Below are positions 31,412 to 58,858 of a DNA stretch of 64,000 nucleotides, in pieces (position 1 is the stretch's first letter; the number at the start of each line of letters is the position of its first letter). Both the position numbers and the translations under genes were made by a program. The notes beneath the pieces were generated by a model. It made no database searches. It saw only the letters and a list, made by a program, of their open reading frames with translations, and was not told where the DNA came from. The stretch comes from Mesostigma viride (lineage: Eukaryota > Streptophyta > Mesostigmatophyceae > Mesostigmatales > Mesostigmataceae): NCBI GenBank assembly GCA_009746045.1, contig RPFO01000667.1, positions 5,620,719 to 5,684,718 of the forward strand. Direction: 5' to 3'.

Positions 31412-33640
31412 CACTACCTATTCTGTTGCCACACAACAACGATGCAATGTGCTCAAGTCCACGGGACTGCACATCGGCAAAACCAACACCCTACGCTCCG
31501 CCCTCCCCAACCTGGCTGTGACCTGGGTCAAGCCGGGGGATCACCACCTTTTGCACAATTGTTCCATCGGCTGCACGCCCGAGGGACGCTTGGCAGAACA
31601 ACGTTCTTTCATGTATGATGAAACCAACCATGTGGGCAAACTTGCAGGTGTTCTCCTTACCGCAGGGCGCTGGGGGGCCGTCCACCGCATGAGCCTACGC
31701 GGGCGAACCCTGATCGTCAACCAACTTTTGTTCTCTAAGGTTTTGTACTATTGCCAAGCCCACCCACCCAATGACGCCACCACACAGCTCATCCAACGCA
31801 TTGGCAGCAATTTTGTCTGGAAACAGAAAGGCTTAATCTCCCACACGGTACACGGATGGATCAACAGAGAGATGTCCTTCATGTCATGGGTGCACGGGGG
31901 CCTCGGGCTCCACAACATACAATGGCGTTTGTGGTCGCTGTATATGCTAAACAAGTGATATCTGTTTTTATGGGAGTCAACACACACCCCGGCTGCATGC
32001 TTGCTCGTGAAACGCTAGCCTCTCTTTCCACCCATGCTAGTGGCACCTCGTGGCAACTGGGGGCGGGAATACTGGGCAGCACCCTTATTTCGTACAAAGG
32101 ACTCCAATGGTACTGGCAGCGCATATGGACAGGTTACAATAAGCTCAAGCCAGGTCGCCTGGTCTTTCCTACTACCCGAGAGGAGGTGGCACGGCAGCCA
32201 CTCTTTTTTAATGACTTGATCACTGACGCTACTAACAAGCCCCTCGGAACTCTCCACGGACACAACCCGTATGATGGCTTTCTGCGCGCATCACCGCCGA
32301 TTGTCAGGGTGCTGGACCTCTACCTGGGGCACGGCGCTACGTATCGACGGCTCAGCTACGACGAGGTCAGCACTTGGGTCTCCCACATGCCCTCCCTGCA
32401 AGCGTGGCAAACCCTTATAAGTGCGATACCAGCGGCGTGGCATGCATTGATGACTGCCCCACGCAAGCCTATTATAACCGGCGACTGGGTTAGCTTCTAC
32501 GCCGACGGAGTCACGCCTGCGTGCAAAGGTTTAGTCGTGACGGTTCTGCCACATGATGGGCTCCAACTACAACTGCTGGAAGCTATTCCTGGCCACAATG
32601 GGTGTCTGTATCAACTATCCACCTTATATGCGTACACGCCATCTTCCCAGTGTCACCGCATACGCGTAGTCCCATGGTCTGTGCCAAGATGTTGCATGAT
32701 CCGGCCGGACCCATTATCCCCGGTTGGGAGCATTACATGGCTACACGTGGGCAACACACGGCTCGATTTACTACATCTGGACCCGGTTGAATTTGGATGG
32801 GTCTTAACCAAGGGGGACATCAGAACCAGCAAATGTATCTTTGAGTACACCGCAGATTGGGGTTATGATATCTTGTTGCATACGTACCATCAGCCCCATC
32901 CGGGCCGAGCCCGCTGGGGAATACAATGGCCGGCCTACACCTGGGTCAAGCTGATTACCCTGGCGGTAAACCACCCTCTCGTGGACCGCAGGGCCACTGA
33001 TGTACAACATCTTCTGCTGCATAGAGCGATAGGGGTCTGCGCTACGCTCCACGAGCGTTTTGGTCATGATGCATCATGCCTGTGCACGCACCCTAGTGAA
33101 ACCATTGAGCACCGGTTCCTTTTCTGTAATCCCAGGGGTTTGGAAGTGGCTCATTAACATTTGGGCCGCATGGACGGCATCGCCACCCAATCTCCCAATT
33201 AGCGTGCGTACCATCATTTTCGGTATTGCTGGCACTCTAGGGACCGAACTTTCAGCTTCCCAAGCAGAATGGATATCGAGGAGACAACCACTAGCGCAGG
33301 CCAGAAATCGGGAGAATCTGGACCATGGTAGCTCCAGCCTGCCGTTATCTTGTTTTCAGAATGGATATGGCTGCGCACTACTACTATGCTATACGCGATC
33401 TGGACCATACGCAACGAGACAGTCTTTAATGCCCGCGAGGAGTATACCCGCGGCTGCGTCATAATCCGGCGCTTATATACCTATGTGAATGCGGTTATGC
33501 GCCGATACTGGCTGTTGGCTCAGGAACAACACAGGGTGTGGGACCCAGGGCCCAATAACGACAAGCCCAGCCCGCTCCAGCTTTTTCATATCTACTGGGC
33601 CGTAACCAGGTATTCACCATTATGCCTCACGGCGACATGA
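31412..33640 (+). pseudogene. LINE A ORF2, 3' part
   Basis: Continues ORF2 directly after the Copia insertion (QRCNVLKSTGLHIGKTNT region, matching LINE B from 37910). Frames change near 31950, 33130 and 33400. The C-terminal zinc-binding motif ASCLCTHPSETIEHRFLFC lies near 33070-33127 and RNETVF near 33410. With the breaks in the 5' part, this ORF2 is non-functional. Confidence 0.8.
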
Positions 33641-33916
33641 CTCAGGTCCACTAGCTTCCCTGGTCTAATAACGCGCCCTATTAGCCTTTCACCTGTCACC
33701 TCCACACGTGTCACGTGTGTGTGCCCACCTTTAATTAGGATTCGCTGATACTCATTTCCCCTCTCACCTCTTTGGTCCATAATTGGCTAATAAAAATATA
33801 CCCATTTCCCCGAAAAAAACTTGTTCTTTTGTTATCCTAGTCAACGAATTCTGAACGGCGGAAATTACGAATCCTTCCACAGGGTTCCACGTCTCTGCTG
33901 CCTATGTGCGGCGTGG

Positions 33917-34038
<122 letters not shown>

Positions 34039-34108
34039 ACAACAACAGACACACGGGGCTGCGCTTCAAGCATCTACAGAGAAAATCTTGGTCATCATCC
34101 TACACGGC

Positions 34109-35623
34109 ATGGATGCTTCGGTCTCTGACAGGAATGAGCTGAGGAAGCTGATGGCCGAGCGGGGCGGTATAATAGTGGGCGGCGTAAAAAACCAACCAAA
34201 CTTCCATGTACGCTTCCCATCCGCAGAAGCTGCTGAGGCAGTTCTTAAAGCTTACGTCCACGGCAAGGGCAACCCGTCCATCATGGTGGGCCCCAAGGTC
34301 TTCCGGCTTCACAAGTACCAGCCCGAGTACAGTGGTGCCGAATTCACCCTCACTCTGTCGCACTTACCGGCAGAAACACGCGACATTGCGGTGATACCTA
34401 TGCTTATCAGACCCTGGGGCACGCCGTCGAACCCGGCGCTCTACGAGGAATCCGTTCAAGGCAAAGCATCACGGGCCGCAAAAGAAGAAATCAAGGTGAA
34501 CTCCGCAGCCATGGGGTTCACACCCAACTTCGACCCGGCACGTGGGCTTACAGGAGACGGTCTAAACCTGATCTACGGCATGCCGGGCGGCTACTCGGAG
34601 GATGGGCCCCGCTGCATTCCGGACATCATCACGGTGCAAACTCACGACAACTCCGGCAAGATCGCCAGCAACCACAAGATCACCACGCAGATCGACATGG
34701 AGCGCCCGGTGTGCACCAGCTGCATGAGGAGCCGGGAACATGAGCCTAAGGACTGCCCGCACAGGTCCACGGCTAACAGGGCTAAGAAGGACCGCATGGC
34801 TCATGCCAACCTCGGCCCCACACCGCGCCCCGATAATGCCCAGGATCCCAACGGCAGCCGGAACACAACCATGGGAGAGGATATCAACCGCTTCCTCTGG
34901 AACGGACTGGCCGACTGGAGGGTCTGTCACGACCTGGGTATGCCGGCGGGGGCAAGGATTGCCCTCAAGCTCCACCTTCTCATCACCTCAACCGGCAACG
35001 AGGACTCCATTTTCTGCCCGCTCAACGAGGCCAACGAACCCTACCTGTACGTCTGGGAACCTCGTGGGTACAAAACACAACGCCCACTCGACTTCTGGAC
35101 CGACGCGCAGATGCACATTGACAGCCTGGCGCTGAACCCACTGGTCACACTCAACCCGGAAACCCCCACCCTTCACATGGCCCACGTTGAGAATGGGGGT
35201 CCCAGGAGGGGAATTGACCTAGTGAAGATCCTCCTCCCAGGCACATACCAGCCAGATGACACGGGCAAGATACCGGATGCGGCCGGGCGATGGCTACTAA
35301 CGTCCAAGAAGCAACTTTTCGAGGGCAGCAGCACCCCCTGGCCACAGTACAGGCCTGTCCGCCGCAAGGACCAGCCAACCGCGGACACCGAGCCACCGGG
35401 ATCGCCGCTGCACATTCCCAACGCCGCCAACGGGGCAGAGCTCAGCCTACCGGAGAATCTTGAGGAGGGGGACGAGATCGGGGAACACATGGACACGGAG
35501 GCGCCGGGGCAAGGAACTAAGCGCGCCCGGCCGGCAGCCACCGGGGTCACTCACAACACCGGCCTGGACATCCGTGGCGGCGCCGGACGCAACGGACGTG
35601 GCGGCCGCGCCCACCGTGACTAG
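34109..35623 (+). CDS. LINE B ORF1: RNA-binding protein with zinc knuckle
   Basis: 504 residues from the first in-frame ATG (MDASVSDRNELRKL). The open frame extends upstream through the AAC repeat as poly-Thr but has no ATG there. The N-terminal ~90 residues resemble an RRM-like fold (NFHVRFPSAEAAEAVLKAY). A zinc knuckle, CTSCMRSREHEPKDC (CX2CX5HX4C, one residue longer than the usual CX2CX4HX4C), sits near residues 198-212. The C-terminus is low-complexity and Gly/Arg-rich (RGGAGRNGRGGRAHRD), suited to RNA binding. ORF1 proteins bind LINE RNA and chaperone it. ORF2 follows after 27 nt. Confidence 0.8.
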   Translation: MDASVSDRNELRKLMAERGGIIVGGVKNQPNFHVRFPSAEAAEAVLKAYVHGKGNPSIMVGPKVFRLHKYQPEYSGAEFTLTLSHLPAETRDIAVIPMLIRPWGTPSNPALYEESVQGKASRAAKEEIKVNSAAMGFTPNFDPARGLTGDGLNLIYGMPGGYSEDGPRCIPDIITVQTHDNSGKIASNHKITTQIDMERPVCTSCMRSREHEPKDCPHRSTANRAKKDRMAHANLGPTPRPDNAQDPNGSRNTTMGEDINRFLWNGLADWRVCHDLGMPAGARIALKLHLLITSTGNEDSIFCPLNEANEPYLYVWEPRGYKTQRPLDFWTDAQMHIDSLALNPLVTLNPETPTLHMAHVENGGPRRGIDLVKILLPGTYQPDDTGKIPDAAGRWLLTSKKQLFEGSSTPWPQYRPVRRKDQPTADTEPPGSPLHIPNAANGAELSLPENLEEGDEIGEHMDTEAPGQGTKRARPAATGVTHNTGLDIRGGAGRNGRGGRAHRD

Positions 35624-35650
35624 GTAAGACCTGCCTGATACGCCACTAAC

Positions 35651-38600
35651 ATGAGCCAACTCACCATAGTATCATGGAATGTACGTGGTCTCAATAGCTA
35701 TGGAGTACGTACTGCTAATGGCATTCCCAATACTACTCGTATCAAGCAATTAACCCTTCACCTCGCATCATTACTGCAGGGCTACGGCGGCCCAGCCCAT
35801 GAGATCTGGCTGGGCCTGCAAGAGCATAAAATTCAAGGCCCCGGGGTCACGGCCAACAAAGCAGTGAGAGCACTAGCTCCTAATAGTGAGAGTCGATGGG
35901 CTTGGGCGCGAGGAACCCAGGGGGGCACAGCTTTGATTCAATACCGTAAAACGGCTTCCTCACACCTCACCTGCCACACTTGGTCCCAACCGGTAGATAC
36001 GGCGGCGGCTCAATGGCAAGGCCGCTGGGTACGACAGCACATCACCTGGGGTAGCAAGCAGGGGTACCTTCTTTCAATTTACGCCCCAACCGACCCAGCT
36101 GAACAACATAATTTTTTCAAAGACATGTTTCAGATGATCCACGCCATTATTTCCCACGGCCTGGAGGTCATATTGATGGGTGATTTCAATCTAGACATGG
36201 CGGCGCACCCTCAATCACGTACAAACCCCTTTCACGAACAGCTACTAGAGCTTAACCTACACGACCTACTGCGCTCCAGGGACAACGACCACACTTGGCT
36301 TGCAACACGCGACGGTCACCGCATCACACGCCGTCTAGACAGAATCTATGCCACGCACGCTTGGGCGGACCTTGTATGTCATGCTAGGGTAGATCGCTCT
36401 ATCACTCTTTCGGACCACTACCCTTGTATTATCACCTTAACGCACCACACCCCACCGACGCGGGGACCCGGTATCCCCCGCTTCAACCGAGACTTATTGA
36501 GGGATCAAACATTCACGGCTCAAGTAAAAGCTTTTTGGCGAGAGTGGGTGGCCAGCATCCCTCACTATACCGATCATTGTCGATGGATGCAAGCCGGCCT
36601 ACAACATGTACTGCAACTTTCTAAGAAATACACTGCTGAGCTTAGACAACAGAAAGGCCATGAATACCGATGTTACGAACGTATTGTCAATCGTCTACAA
36701 CTTAAGCAAACACTCACTACTTATGACATGGCGAAAATGCAACAAGCCCAGCTAGCCTTGGACAAACTACGATACGAAAGACACGCTAACGCCATAGATG
36801 CGGAAAACCTTTGGTGGCACACAACGGGGGAAAAAATGAATAAAGAATATTTTGCACTCCTCCCGAAGCAACGAACACACACGCTGATAACTGAAATTCA
36901 CGACGACCAGGGCATCCACACCGACACCCATTCCATACTAAACAGCGGTCATCAATATTTTACGAAGCTATTCCGAAGTAAACCGCACCCTCAAGCACCT
37001 CAAGCTATCCACCAAGTCCTTCAGGCGATACCACGGCGCCTCACCACCACGCAGCAGCAAGAACTAGATCAGACACCCACACAAGCTGAGACACAGGCTG
37101 CTATGCTCAAAATCAAACTCGGTAGTGCACCCGGAGTGGACGGCATCCCTGTAGAATTTTGGAGGAAGTTTTGGCCCGACCTTTCTGCCGGCTTTTACAA
37201 ATGCGTCCTCGAAGTATGGCGCACAGGTATCGTCCCTGGCAACTGGGCAGAAACCGCACTAATCCTCATATTTAAAAAGGGGTCTAAAACTCAATGGCAA
37301 AACTACCGTCCCATACGACTACTCACGGTTGCGTACAAAATCATCAGTAAAATACTACAACTACGCATTTACACAGTACTCGACGACCTAATCGGTCCGG
37401 AACAAGTCGGCTTCCGCGCTAACCTACACATAAACGATAGCATTACCATGCTTATGGACATAGTGGAAAAAGCGTGGCGCCACAACATACTCGGCATCAT
37501 ACTATTCTGGGATTTCAAAAAAGCTTTTGACCGCATGTGTTGGGACTACCTTGAGAAGACATTGCGCGGTTTCGGATTTGGTGGCACTTTCACGCATGTC
37601 ACCATCGGTATGATTCAATCGCTCTCATGGACCCTACTCCTAAACGGGCACTTCTCACGCACAGGCACTAGCTCTAGGTCACTCCCACAAGGCGACTGCA
37701 TGTCCCCGCTCCTGTTTCTTCTTGCGCATGCCGGGCTGTTCTTTTTGCACGCTCGCGACAACAGGATCAGGGGCTTCCCCATCCAAGGTAAACCGCGAGG
37801 TTTGTTCCAAACTGCTTATGTTGATGACACCACTAATGTCTGCACCTCCACTACCGATGTGCATGCTATCATGGAGAATATCACGACATACTCTATGGCC
37901 TCTCAACAGCGGTGTAACGTGCAAAAGTCCACGGGGCTGCACATCGGGAGAGGATCCTCCCCCCGCTTATCACTCCCTAATCTGCCTGTGACATGGGTCC
38001 AGCCAGACGGTCACCACCTATTACACAACTGCCCTATCGGTTGCACTATGGATGGACGTCTTGCTGAACACCCCACCTTTTTGTATGACAACACAACACA
38101 CAGTGGCAAACTCACAGGCATGCTCCAAGCGGCATCAAGATGGGCAGCGGTTCCCCGTCTCAGCCTACGGGGCAGGGTCCTCATCACCAACCAAATGTTA
38201 TTCTCCAAAGTGCTCTACTACTGCCAAGGTCACCCACCTAACGAGTACACCACCAAGATCATCCAACGAATCGGCAGCAATTTTGTTTGGAAACAGCAGG
38301 GTATCATAACACACACGGTGCCGGGATGGATCGATCGGGACATGTCCTATATGCCATGGGTTCAAGGAGGCTTGGGCTTACATAATATGGAGTGGCGCTT
38401 ATGGTCAGTGTACACCAAACAGATCCTAACCGCTTTCATAGGCGTAAACGCACACCCTGGTTGTATGTTGGCACAAGAAGCTTTCGCCACAACCTATACC
38501 CACAACAATGGTACATCATGGCACTTGGGGGCAGCAATACTTACATGTGCGCTCACTTCGTATAAAGGCTTATCATGGTACTGGGCACGTATGTGGAAAG

Positions 38601-40057
38601 GTTATAAGAACCTAAAACCGGACAGAATTGCTCACCCTACCACGCGGGAAGAGGTGGCACGCCAACCATTATATTTCAATGATTTGCTGCGCGATAGTGA
38701 GCATAATGTGTTTGGTGTTTTAAGCGGCCGCAACCCATATGAGGGCTTTTTGACGGCCAACCCGCCGGTTACGCGAATCATCGATTTATACGCGGCTGAC
38801 GGTGACCGATATCGCCTCCTAACATACACGGAAATCAGTGCGTGGATCGCAAACATGCCCAGCCGACCAGCTTGGGACAACCTTCTACAAGCAATTCCCG
38901 CAGGATGGCATACCCTCATGACAACCCCACGCAAACCCCTACAAGTCGGGGAATGGGTGAGCTATTACCCGGATCGCGACACGCCCATACATAAGGGCTG
39001 CATCGTTGCGGTCGCGTCGACGGGCGTTACCATACAATTGCTCCAGGAGACACCCGACGGTCAAGGACTTCTCGGCAAATTGATTACATCGTACGCCTAC
39101 ATTCCAGCATTTCAATGTCACCGCATTCGAGTGGTCCCGTGGTCACTGTCACAGGCGTGCATGTTACCCTTGGACCCCACCACAGTGATACGCGACACCA
39201 CATGGCTACATGTTGGCAAAGGGCGACTGGACACGCTTGCTCTAGACCCGCTAGAATTTGGGTGGGTCCTCACATCTGGCGGCACCCCCATGACGAAGTG
39301 CCTTTTCGAGTACACGGCAGACTGGGGATACCGGCTACTTCTACATAAAAATCATAGGATGCACCCGGGTCGCCTCCGCTGGCACCCCGAGTGGCCGGGC
39401 TACACCTGGATCAAGAACATTACCTTGGCAGTTGATCACCCATTGGTTGACAAACGGGCCACCGACGTCCAGCACCTGCTTATGCATCGGGCCATCGGGG
39501 TCAATTCCCAATTGCACCACCGGTACTCCCACGCGGCGGCGTGCTTATGCAACTTTCCAGATGAAACAATTGAGCACAGATTTCTGGACTGCCAACTCGC
39601 CGGGGTTTGGCAATGGCTGCTGGGTATATGGGCCAAGTGGATGGCTATTACAGCTCCCCCCACCACCGTCACACTATCTACGGTTATTTTCGGCATCACG
39701 GGATTACGGGACGCGAGCCTCACAGCCAACCAGATGGCATGGATATGGCTACGCACGACGATGCTTCACACCATATGGCAAGTTCGCAACGAGACCGTAT
39801 TCACGTTACGTGCCGCGTACACGAGAGGTGCCGTGGTCCGCCGGTTTATCTCCTCTTGGAACCTGGCTATGCGTCGTTACTGGCTCCTGGCGACGGAACA
39901 ACACAAAGTATGGGACCCGGGCCCTAACAATGACACCCCCAGCCCCCTGGAAGTCTTCCATGCACTCATGGGCATGAACCAGGTCTTTACACGTATGCCG
40001 GATGACGATATATCTACAGTACAATGGCTACCTTGGTCGCAGGGCGCGCCTTATTAA
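35651..40057 (+). CDS. LINE B ORF2: endonuclease-reverse transcriptase
   Basis: 1468 residues with no interruptions. The apurinic-type endonuclease is at the N-terminus (VSWNVRGLN near 8, QEHK near 57, GDFNLD near 177, SDHYP near 253). A linker follows, then reverse transcriptase (GSAPGVDGIPVEFWRKFW, YRPIRLLTVAYKIISKIL, FWDFKKAFDRMCWDYLEK, SSRSLPQGDCMSPLLFLL, catalytic AYVDDTTNV near 721). The long C-terminal region carries a zinc-binding motif CLCNFPDETIEHRFLDC near 1297 and RNETVF. The protein nicks target DNA and primes cDNA from LINE RNA. All catalytic motifs are present, so it is probably functional. The L1-like assignment rests on the domain set. Confidence 0.93.
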   Translation: MSQLTIVSWNVRGLNSYGVRTANGIPNTTRIKQLTLHLASLLQGYGGPAHEIWLGLQEHKIQGPGVTANKAVRALAPNSESRWAWARGTQGGTALIQYRKTASSHLTCHTWSQPVDTAAAQWQGRWVRQHITWGSKQGYLLSIYAPTDPAEQHNFFKDMFQMIHAIISHGLEVILMGDFNLDMAAHPQSRTNPFHEQLLELNLHDLLRSRDNDHTWLATRDGHRITRRLDRIYATHAWADLVCHARVDRSITLSDHYPCIITLTHHTPPTRGPGIPRFNRDLLRDQTFTAQVKAFWREWVASIPHYTDHCRWMQAGLQHVLQLSKKYTAELRQQKGHEYRCYERIVNRLQLKQTLTTYDMAKMQQAQLALDKLRYERHANAIDAENLWWHTTGEKMNKEYFALLPKQRTHTLITEIHDDQGIHTDTHSILNSGHQYFTKLFRSKPHPQAPQAIHQVLQAIPRRLTTTQQQELDQTPTQAETQAAMLKIKLGSAPGVDGIPVEFWRKFWPDLSAGFYKCVLEVWRTGIVPGNWAETALILIFKKGSKTQWQNYRPIRLLTVAYKIISKILQLRIYTVLDDLIGPEQVGFRANLHINDSITMLMDIVEKAWRHNILGIILFWDFKKAFDRMCWDYLEKTLRGFGFGGTFTHVTIGMIQSLSWTLLLNGHFSRTGTSSRSLPQGDCMSPLLFLLAHAGLFFLHARDNRIRGFPIQGKPRGLFQTAYVDDTTNVCTSTTDVHAIMENITTYSMASQQRCNVQKSTGLHIGRGSSPRLSLPNLPVTWVQPDGHHLLHNCPIGCTMDGRLAEHPTFLYDNTTHSGKLTGMLQAASRWAAVPRLSLRGRVLITNQMLFSKVLYYCQGHPPNEYTTKIIQRIGSNFVWKQQGIITHTVPGWIDRDMSYMPWVQGGLGLHNMEWRLWSVYTKQILTAFIGVNAHPGCMLAQEAFATTYTHNNGTSWHLGAAILTCALTSYKGLSWYWARMWKGYKNLKPDRIAHPTTREEVARQPLYFNDLLRDSEHNVFGVLSGRNPYEGFLTANPPVTRIIDLYAADGDRYRLLTYTEISAWIANMPSRPAWDNLLQAIPAGWHTLMTTPRKPLQVGEWVSYYPDRDTPIHKGCIVAVASTGVTIQLLQETPDGQGLLGKLITSYAYIPAFQCHRIRVVPWSLSQACMLPLDPTTVIRDTTWLHVGKGRLDTLALDPLEFGWVLTSGGTPMTKCLFEYTADWGYRLLLHKNHRMHPGRLRWHPEWPGYTWIKNITLAVDHPLVDKRATDVQHLLMHRAIGVNSQLHHRYSHAAACLCNFPDETIEHRFLDCQLAGVWQWLLGIWAKWMAITAPPTTVTLSTVIFGITGLRDASLTANQMAWIWLRTTMLHTIWQVRNETVFTLRAAYTRGAVVRRFISSWNLAMRRYWLLATEQHKVWDPGPNNDTPSPLEVFHALMGMNQVFTRMPDDDISTVQWLPWSQGAPY

Positions 40058-40165
40058 TGCGGGCACCCCAATTTAGGCAAAACTAGGCATTTCAGGCTAT
40101 TTTTGGCATACCTGGGTCACCTTAACTGTTATATGGAAATAAACTAACACCCATTTCACCGGAAA

Positions 40166-40524
40166 ACAACAACAGGGTTCCACGTTGAAGATGGGGTGGC
40201 GGACGGCAGATTAATGCTCCATTATTAGAGCGAGAAAAAAACATTCCAGCGAGAAAAAACTTGACATAAATGGAGAGAGACAAAGCACGAGTTGCATGAC
40301 GCCCGCTCTCAGCGTGCCTACGTCCAATTCGCTTGCTCTTGGGAAGGGTTATCCTCGCAAGGGAAGCGAATTTTTGTGCACAGCTTAAAGGAGTTTGACC
40401 AACTACGAAAGATCTTGCCAAGCTTCTGCTTAGTTGGGTTTGCCTTCGTTTGTCTCGGATTATTGGCTTTGCATCCGCGGCTGCATCGGAAGTTGAGGTG
40501 AATTCTAGCTAGTGTGATTAGGAT
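40166..40524 (+). promoter_or_regulatory. Presumed promoter and 5' UTR of the m-AAA protease gene
   Basis: 359 bp between LINE B and the start codon. It contains a repeated GCGAGAAAAAA motif (40230-40258), but no TATA box is convincing. An in-frame TAG at 40519-40521, one codon before the ATG at 40525, fixes the start. Confidence 0.35.
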
Positions 40525-57108
<16,584 letters not shown>

Positions 57109-58473
57109 CCTTGACCATTTTGCACGCTCCCCACTCTACGGTTTAGGGGTCTTATACATAGCCACAACAACTACTGGACATGGGGCACTATCCCCAGAGC
57201 GCACTCGTTTTCAAGAGTCTATACATAGCCTTCTGCCTAGTTTCTCAATGGGACAAGTAGTAGTGCCATAAGGGTAGCGATGTGGCATGCAACTGGCCCT
57301 CGAAGGGGCTTTGGCACCACCACTGCCTCCCATTGTTCCGGGCAACTAGCTCCTTGATCTGCTGCTGGGGCATGTCAAGCACTGAGCGTTGGTCCAGCTC
57401 TCAGACATTCACTTCCTGGGGCCGTGACCTTTCTGGTGCATCAGCATGGTACTCTCATGGTCCCAAGTTGTTCGGGCCTTGACGTGTGAGGACTGCAGCG
57501 TCGCAAGGCAACCTCATCCTGTTGGAAATGGACCATGGGAAGCTCAAGCATGCCTTTGTTGTAGTTAACAAACCTGTTCTAGTCCTAGACCGCTTTGTTG
57601 TCCCATTGATGTAGCTGTGGGGGGACGCTGCCCTTAGGAGTTCCCTGGGGCTGACGCTGCGCAACCATCGGGCTCACCGAGTGAAGCCTTTACTTTTGTT
57701 TCATATTTATGCAGCATGTACAGTAACGAAAATATTGTAAGAAGCTTTGTACAAAGGCATGGAGGCATTCCATCCCATGTTCCCCTTCCACTGAGGACTT
57801 ATGCTCACGTGACGTCCGCAGTCACGTGTCTATTAATGGAGGATTAATTCATGGAGGCTAGAAATGATTGCGCGTCATAGGATATACCAGTGGTCGAAGG
57901 TGTATGCAGCCGTTTCACCCTAAACTAATAAACAACAAGGAGCTGGAGGGCGCCCAATGTAGCCAGTGTGTTACTGCTGGGCCGGGGCTGACAACAGAGT
58001 ACTTGCATGCTCTGCCAACCCACAGCACGTACTGAGGCACAAACATGGGTGCAAGTAATTAATGCATGTGAAATTAATGCATGTTACTGCGTCACGTGGG
58101 TGCCAAAACAGAGTAAAGGAACCTTCAACCCTATATACACACCGAGACGGATCGAGGGAGGGCGCCCTAGCTTCTCTCACTGCCGCAAGTGGGCAGGCCA
58201 TAGAGCGCTCTCTCCACAGCATATGGTGCTGGGGCCCATGACGCTGTGGGTGCAATACAACCATGTAATACCATAGGTAGGCTGGCGCATAGCTTATGCT
58301 ACAAAGGTGAGGTGGGCTCAAGACGTCGGCTAAGGCGCAAGCTGATGGCCACAAGGTGTCAGAGCTATATGAAGGTACTATAGCGCTGTGCGCTAATATT
58401 ATTCCAAGTGCTGTAATGCCTAAGCTATCCCATAATCGATTGCCCCCATCTAGACAAAGTTAGCTTGAGTGCT
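57109..58473. other. 3' region of protease gene; repeats only
   Basis: No gene is seen. TGTAA, the usual algal polyadenylation signal, occurs at 57736-57740 but is distant from the stop. 57765-57850 shares CTGAGGACTTATGCTCACGT and GTCACGTGTCTATTAAT with 61960-62030, so it is probably a LINE C 3' tail. 58085-58265 is the plus-strand copy of the dispersed repeat in intron 4. Confidence 0.5.
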
Positions 58474-58590
58474 CTATTCCGGGGGAGCGCCCGGCCGGGG
58501 GGCTGCAAGGTCCCCGCCCCGCCAGTACACTTGGGGCTTCTCGGGGTTGGTCTTGTGGCGGATGTAGTCGGGCCACTGGTCGCGGCGTTG
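58474..58590 (-). CDS. Putative terminal exon of an unknown minus-strand gene
   Basis: After an acceptor-like TTAATTGCAG, 38 codons read QRRDQWPDYIRHKTNPEKPQ, then VYWRGGDLAAPRPGAPPE and a TAG stop at 58474. Composition and the charged/aromatic pattern look like real protein, but no family was recognised. No upstream exon was found; LINE C fragments lie immediately upstream on this strand. It may be the 3' end of a gene broken by LINE insertion, or a chance frame. Confidence 0.3.
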   Translation of the reverse strand, partial: QRRDQWPDYIRHKTNPEKPQVYWRGGDLAAPRPGAPPE

Positions 58591-58639
58591 CTGCAATTAA
58601 TAAGTAGCGGTATAATTGCATATGTGCATGCTGAAACAG

Positions 58640-58752
58640 GACCTGTCCTCCCTGTTCTTACGTTCGGGGCCGAGACGTGGACCCTCACTGCCGACCTTGC
58701 CAGAAAGCTGGACGGCGCGGGCCCCAACATGCTGCGATCGATCCATTTTTAG
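58640..58752 (+). pseudogene. Fragment of LINE C-type ORF2 C-terminus
   Basis: LTFGAETWTLTADLARKLDG and MLRSIHF match LTYGAETWTLMQELEQRLDG in LINE C (61390-61480). A 5'-truncated relative. Confidence 0.7.
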
Positions 58753-58858
58753 AGTAGGCTATGCTGCTCAGAGAGCACCGGGTCGGCAGTGAGCCAGGTT
58801 CGCCCCGCCTCGCGCGGCCGCCTCCGAAACCTCCTCAGACTGCACGCATTTCTTATGC

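Larger units (their letters stand above)
20326..33817 (+). mobile_element. LINE A (L1-like), decayed and split by Copia copy 2
   Basis: The 5' end CTTGTTCTTTTGTTATCC matches the start of LINE B at 33819, and the 3' end is TAATAAAAATATACCCATTT plus an A run at 33787-33817. Excluding the 8.1-kb insertion, the element is about 5.4 kb. ORF1 is not recognisable between 20400 and 21066, and ORF2 is present in pieces. The A tail is immediately followed by the 5' end of LINE B with no spacer. Confidence 0.85.
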
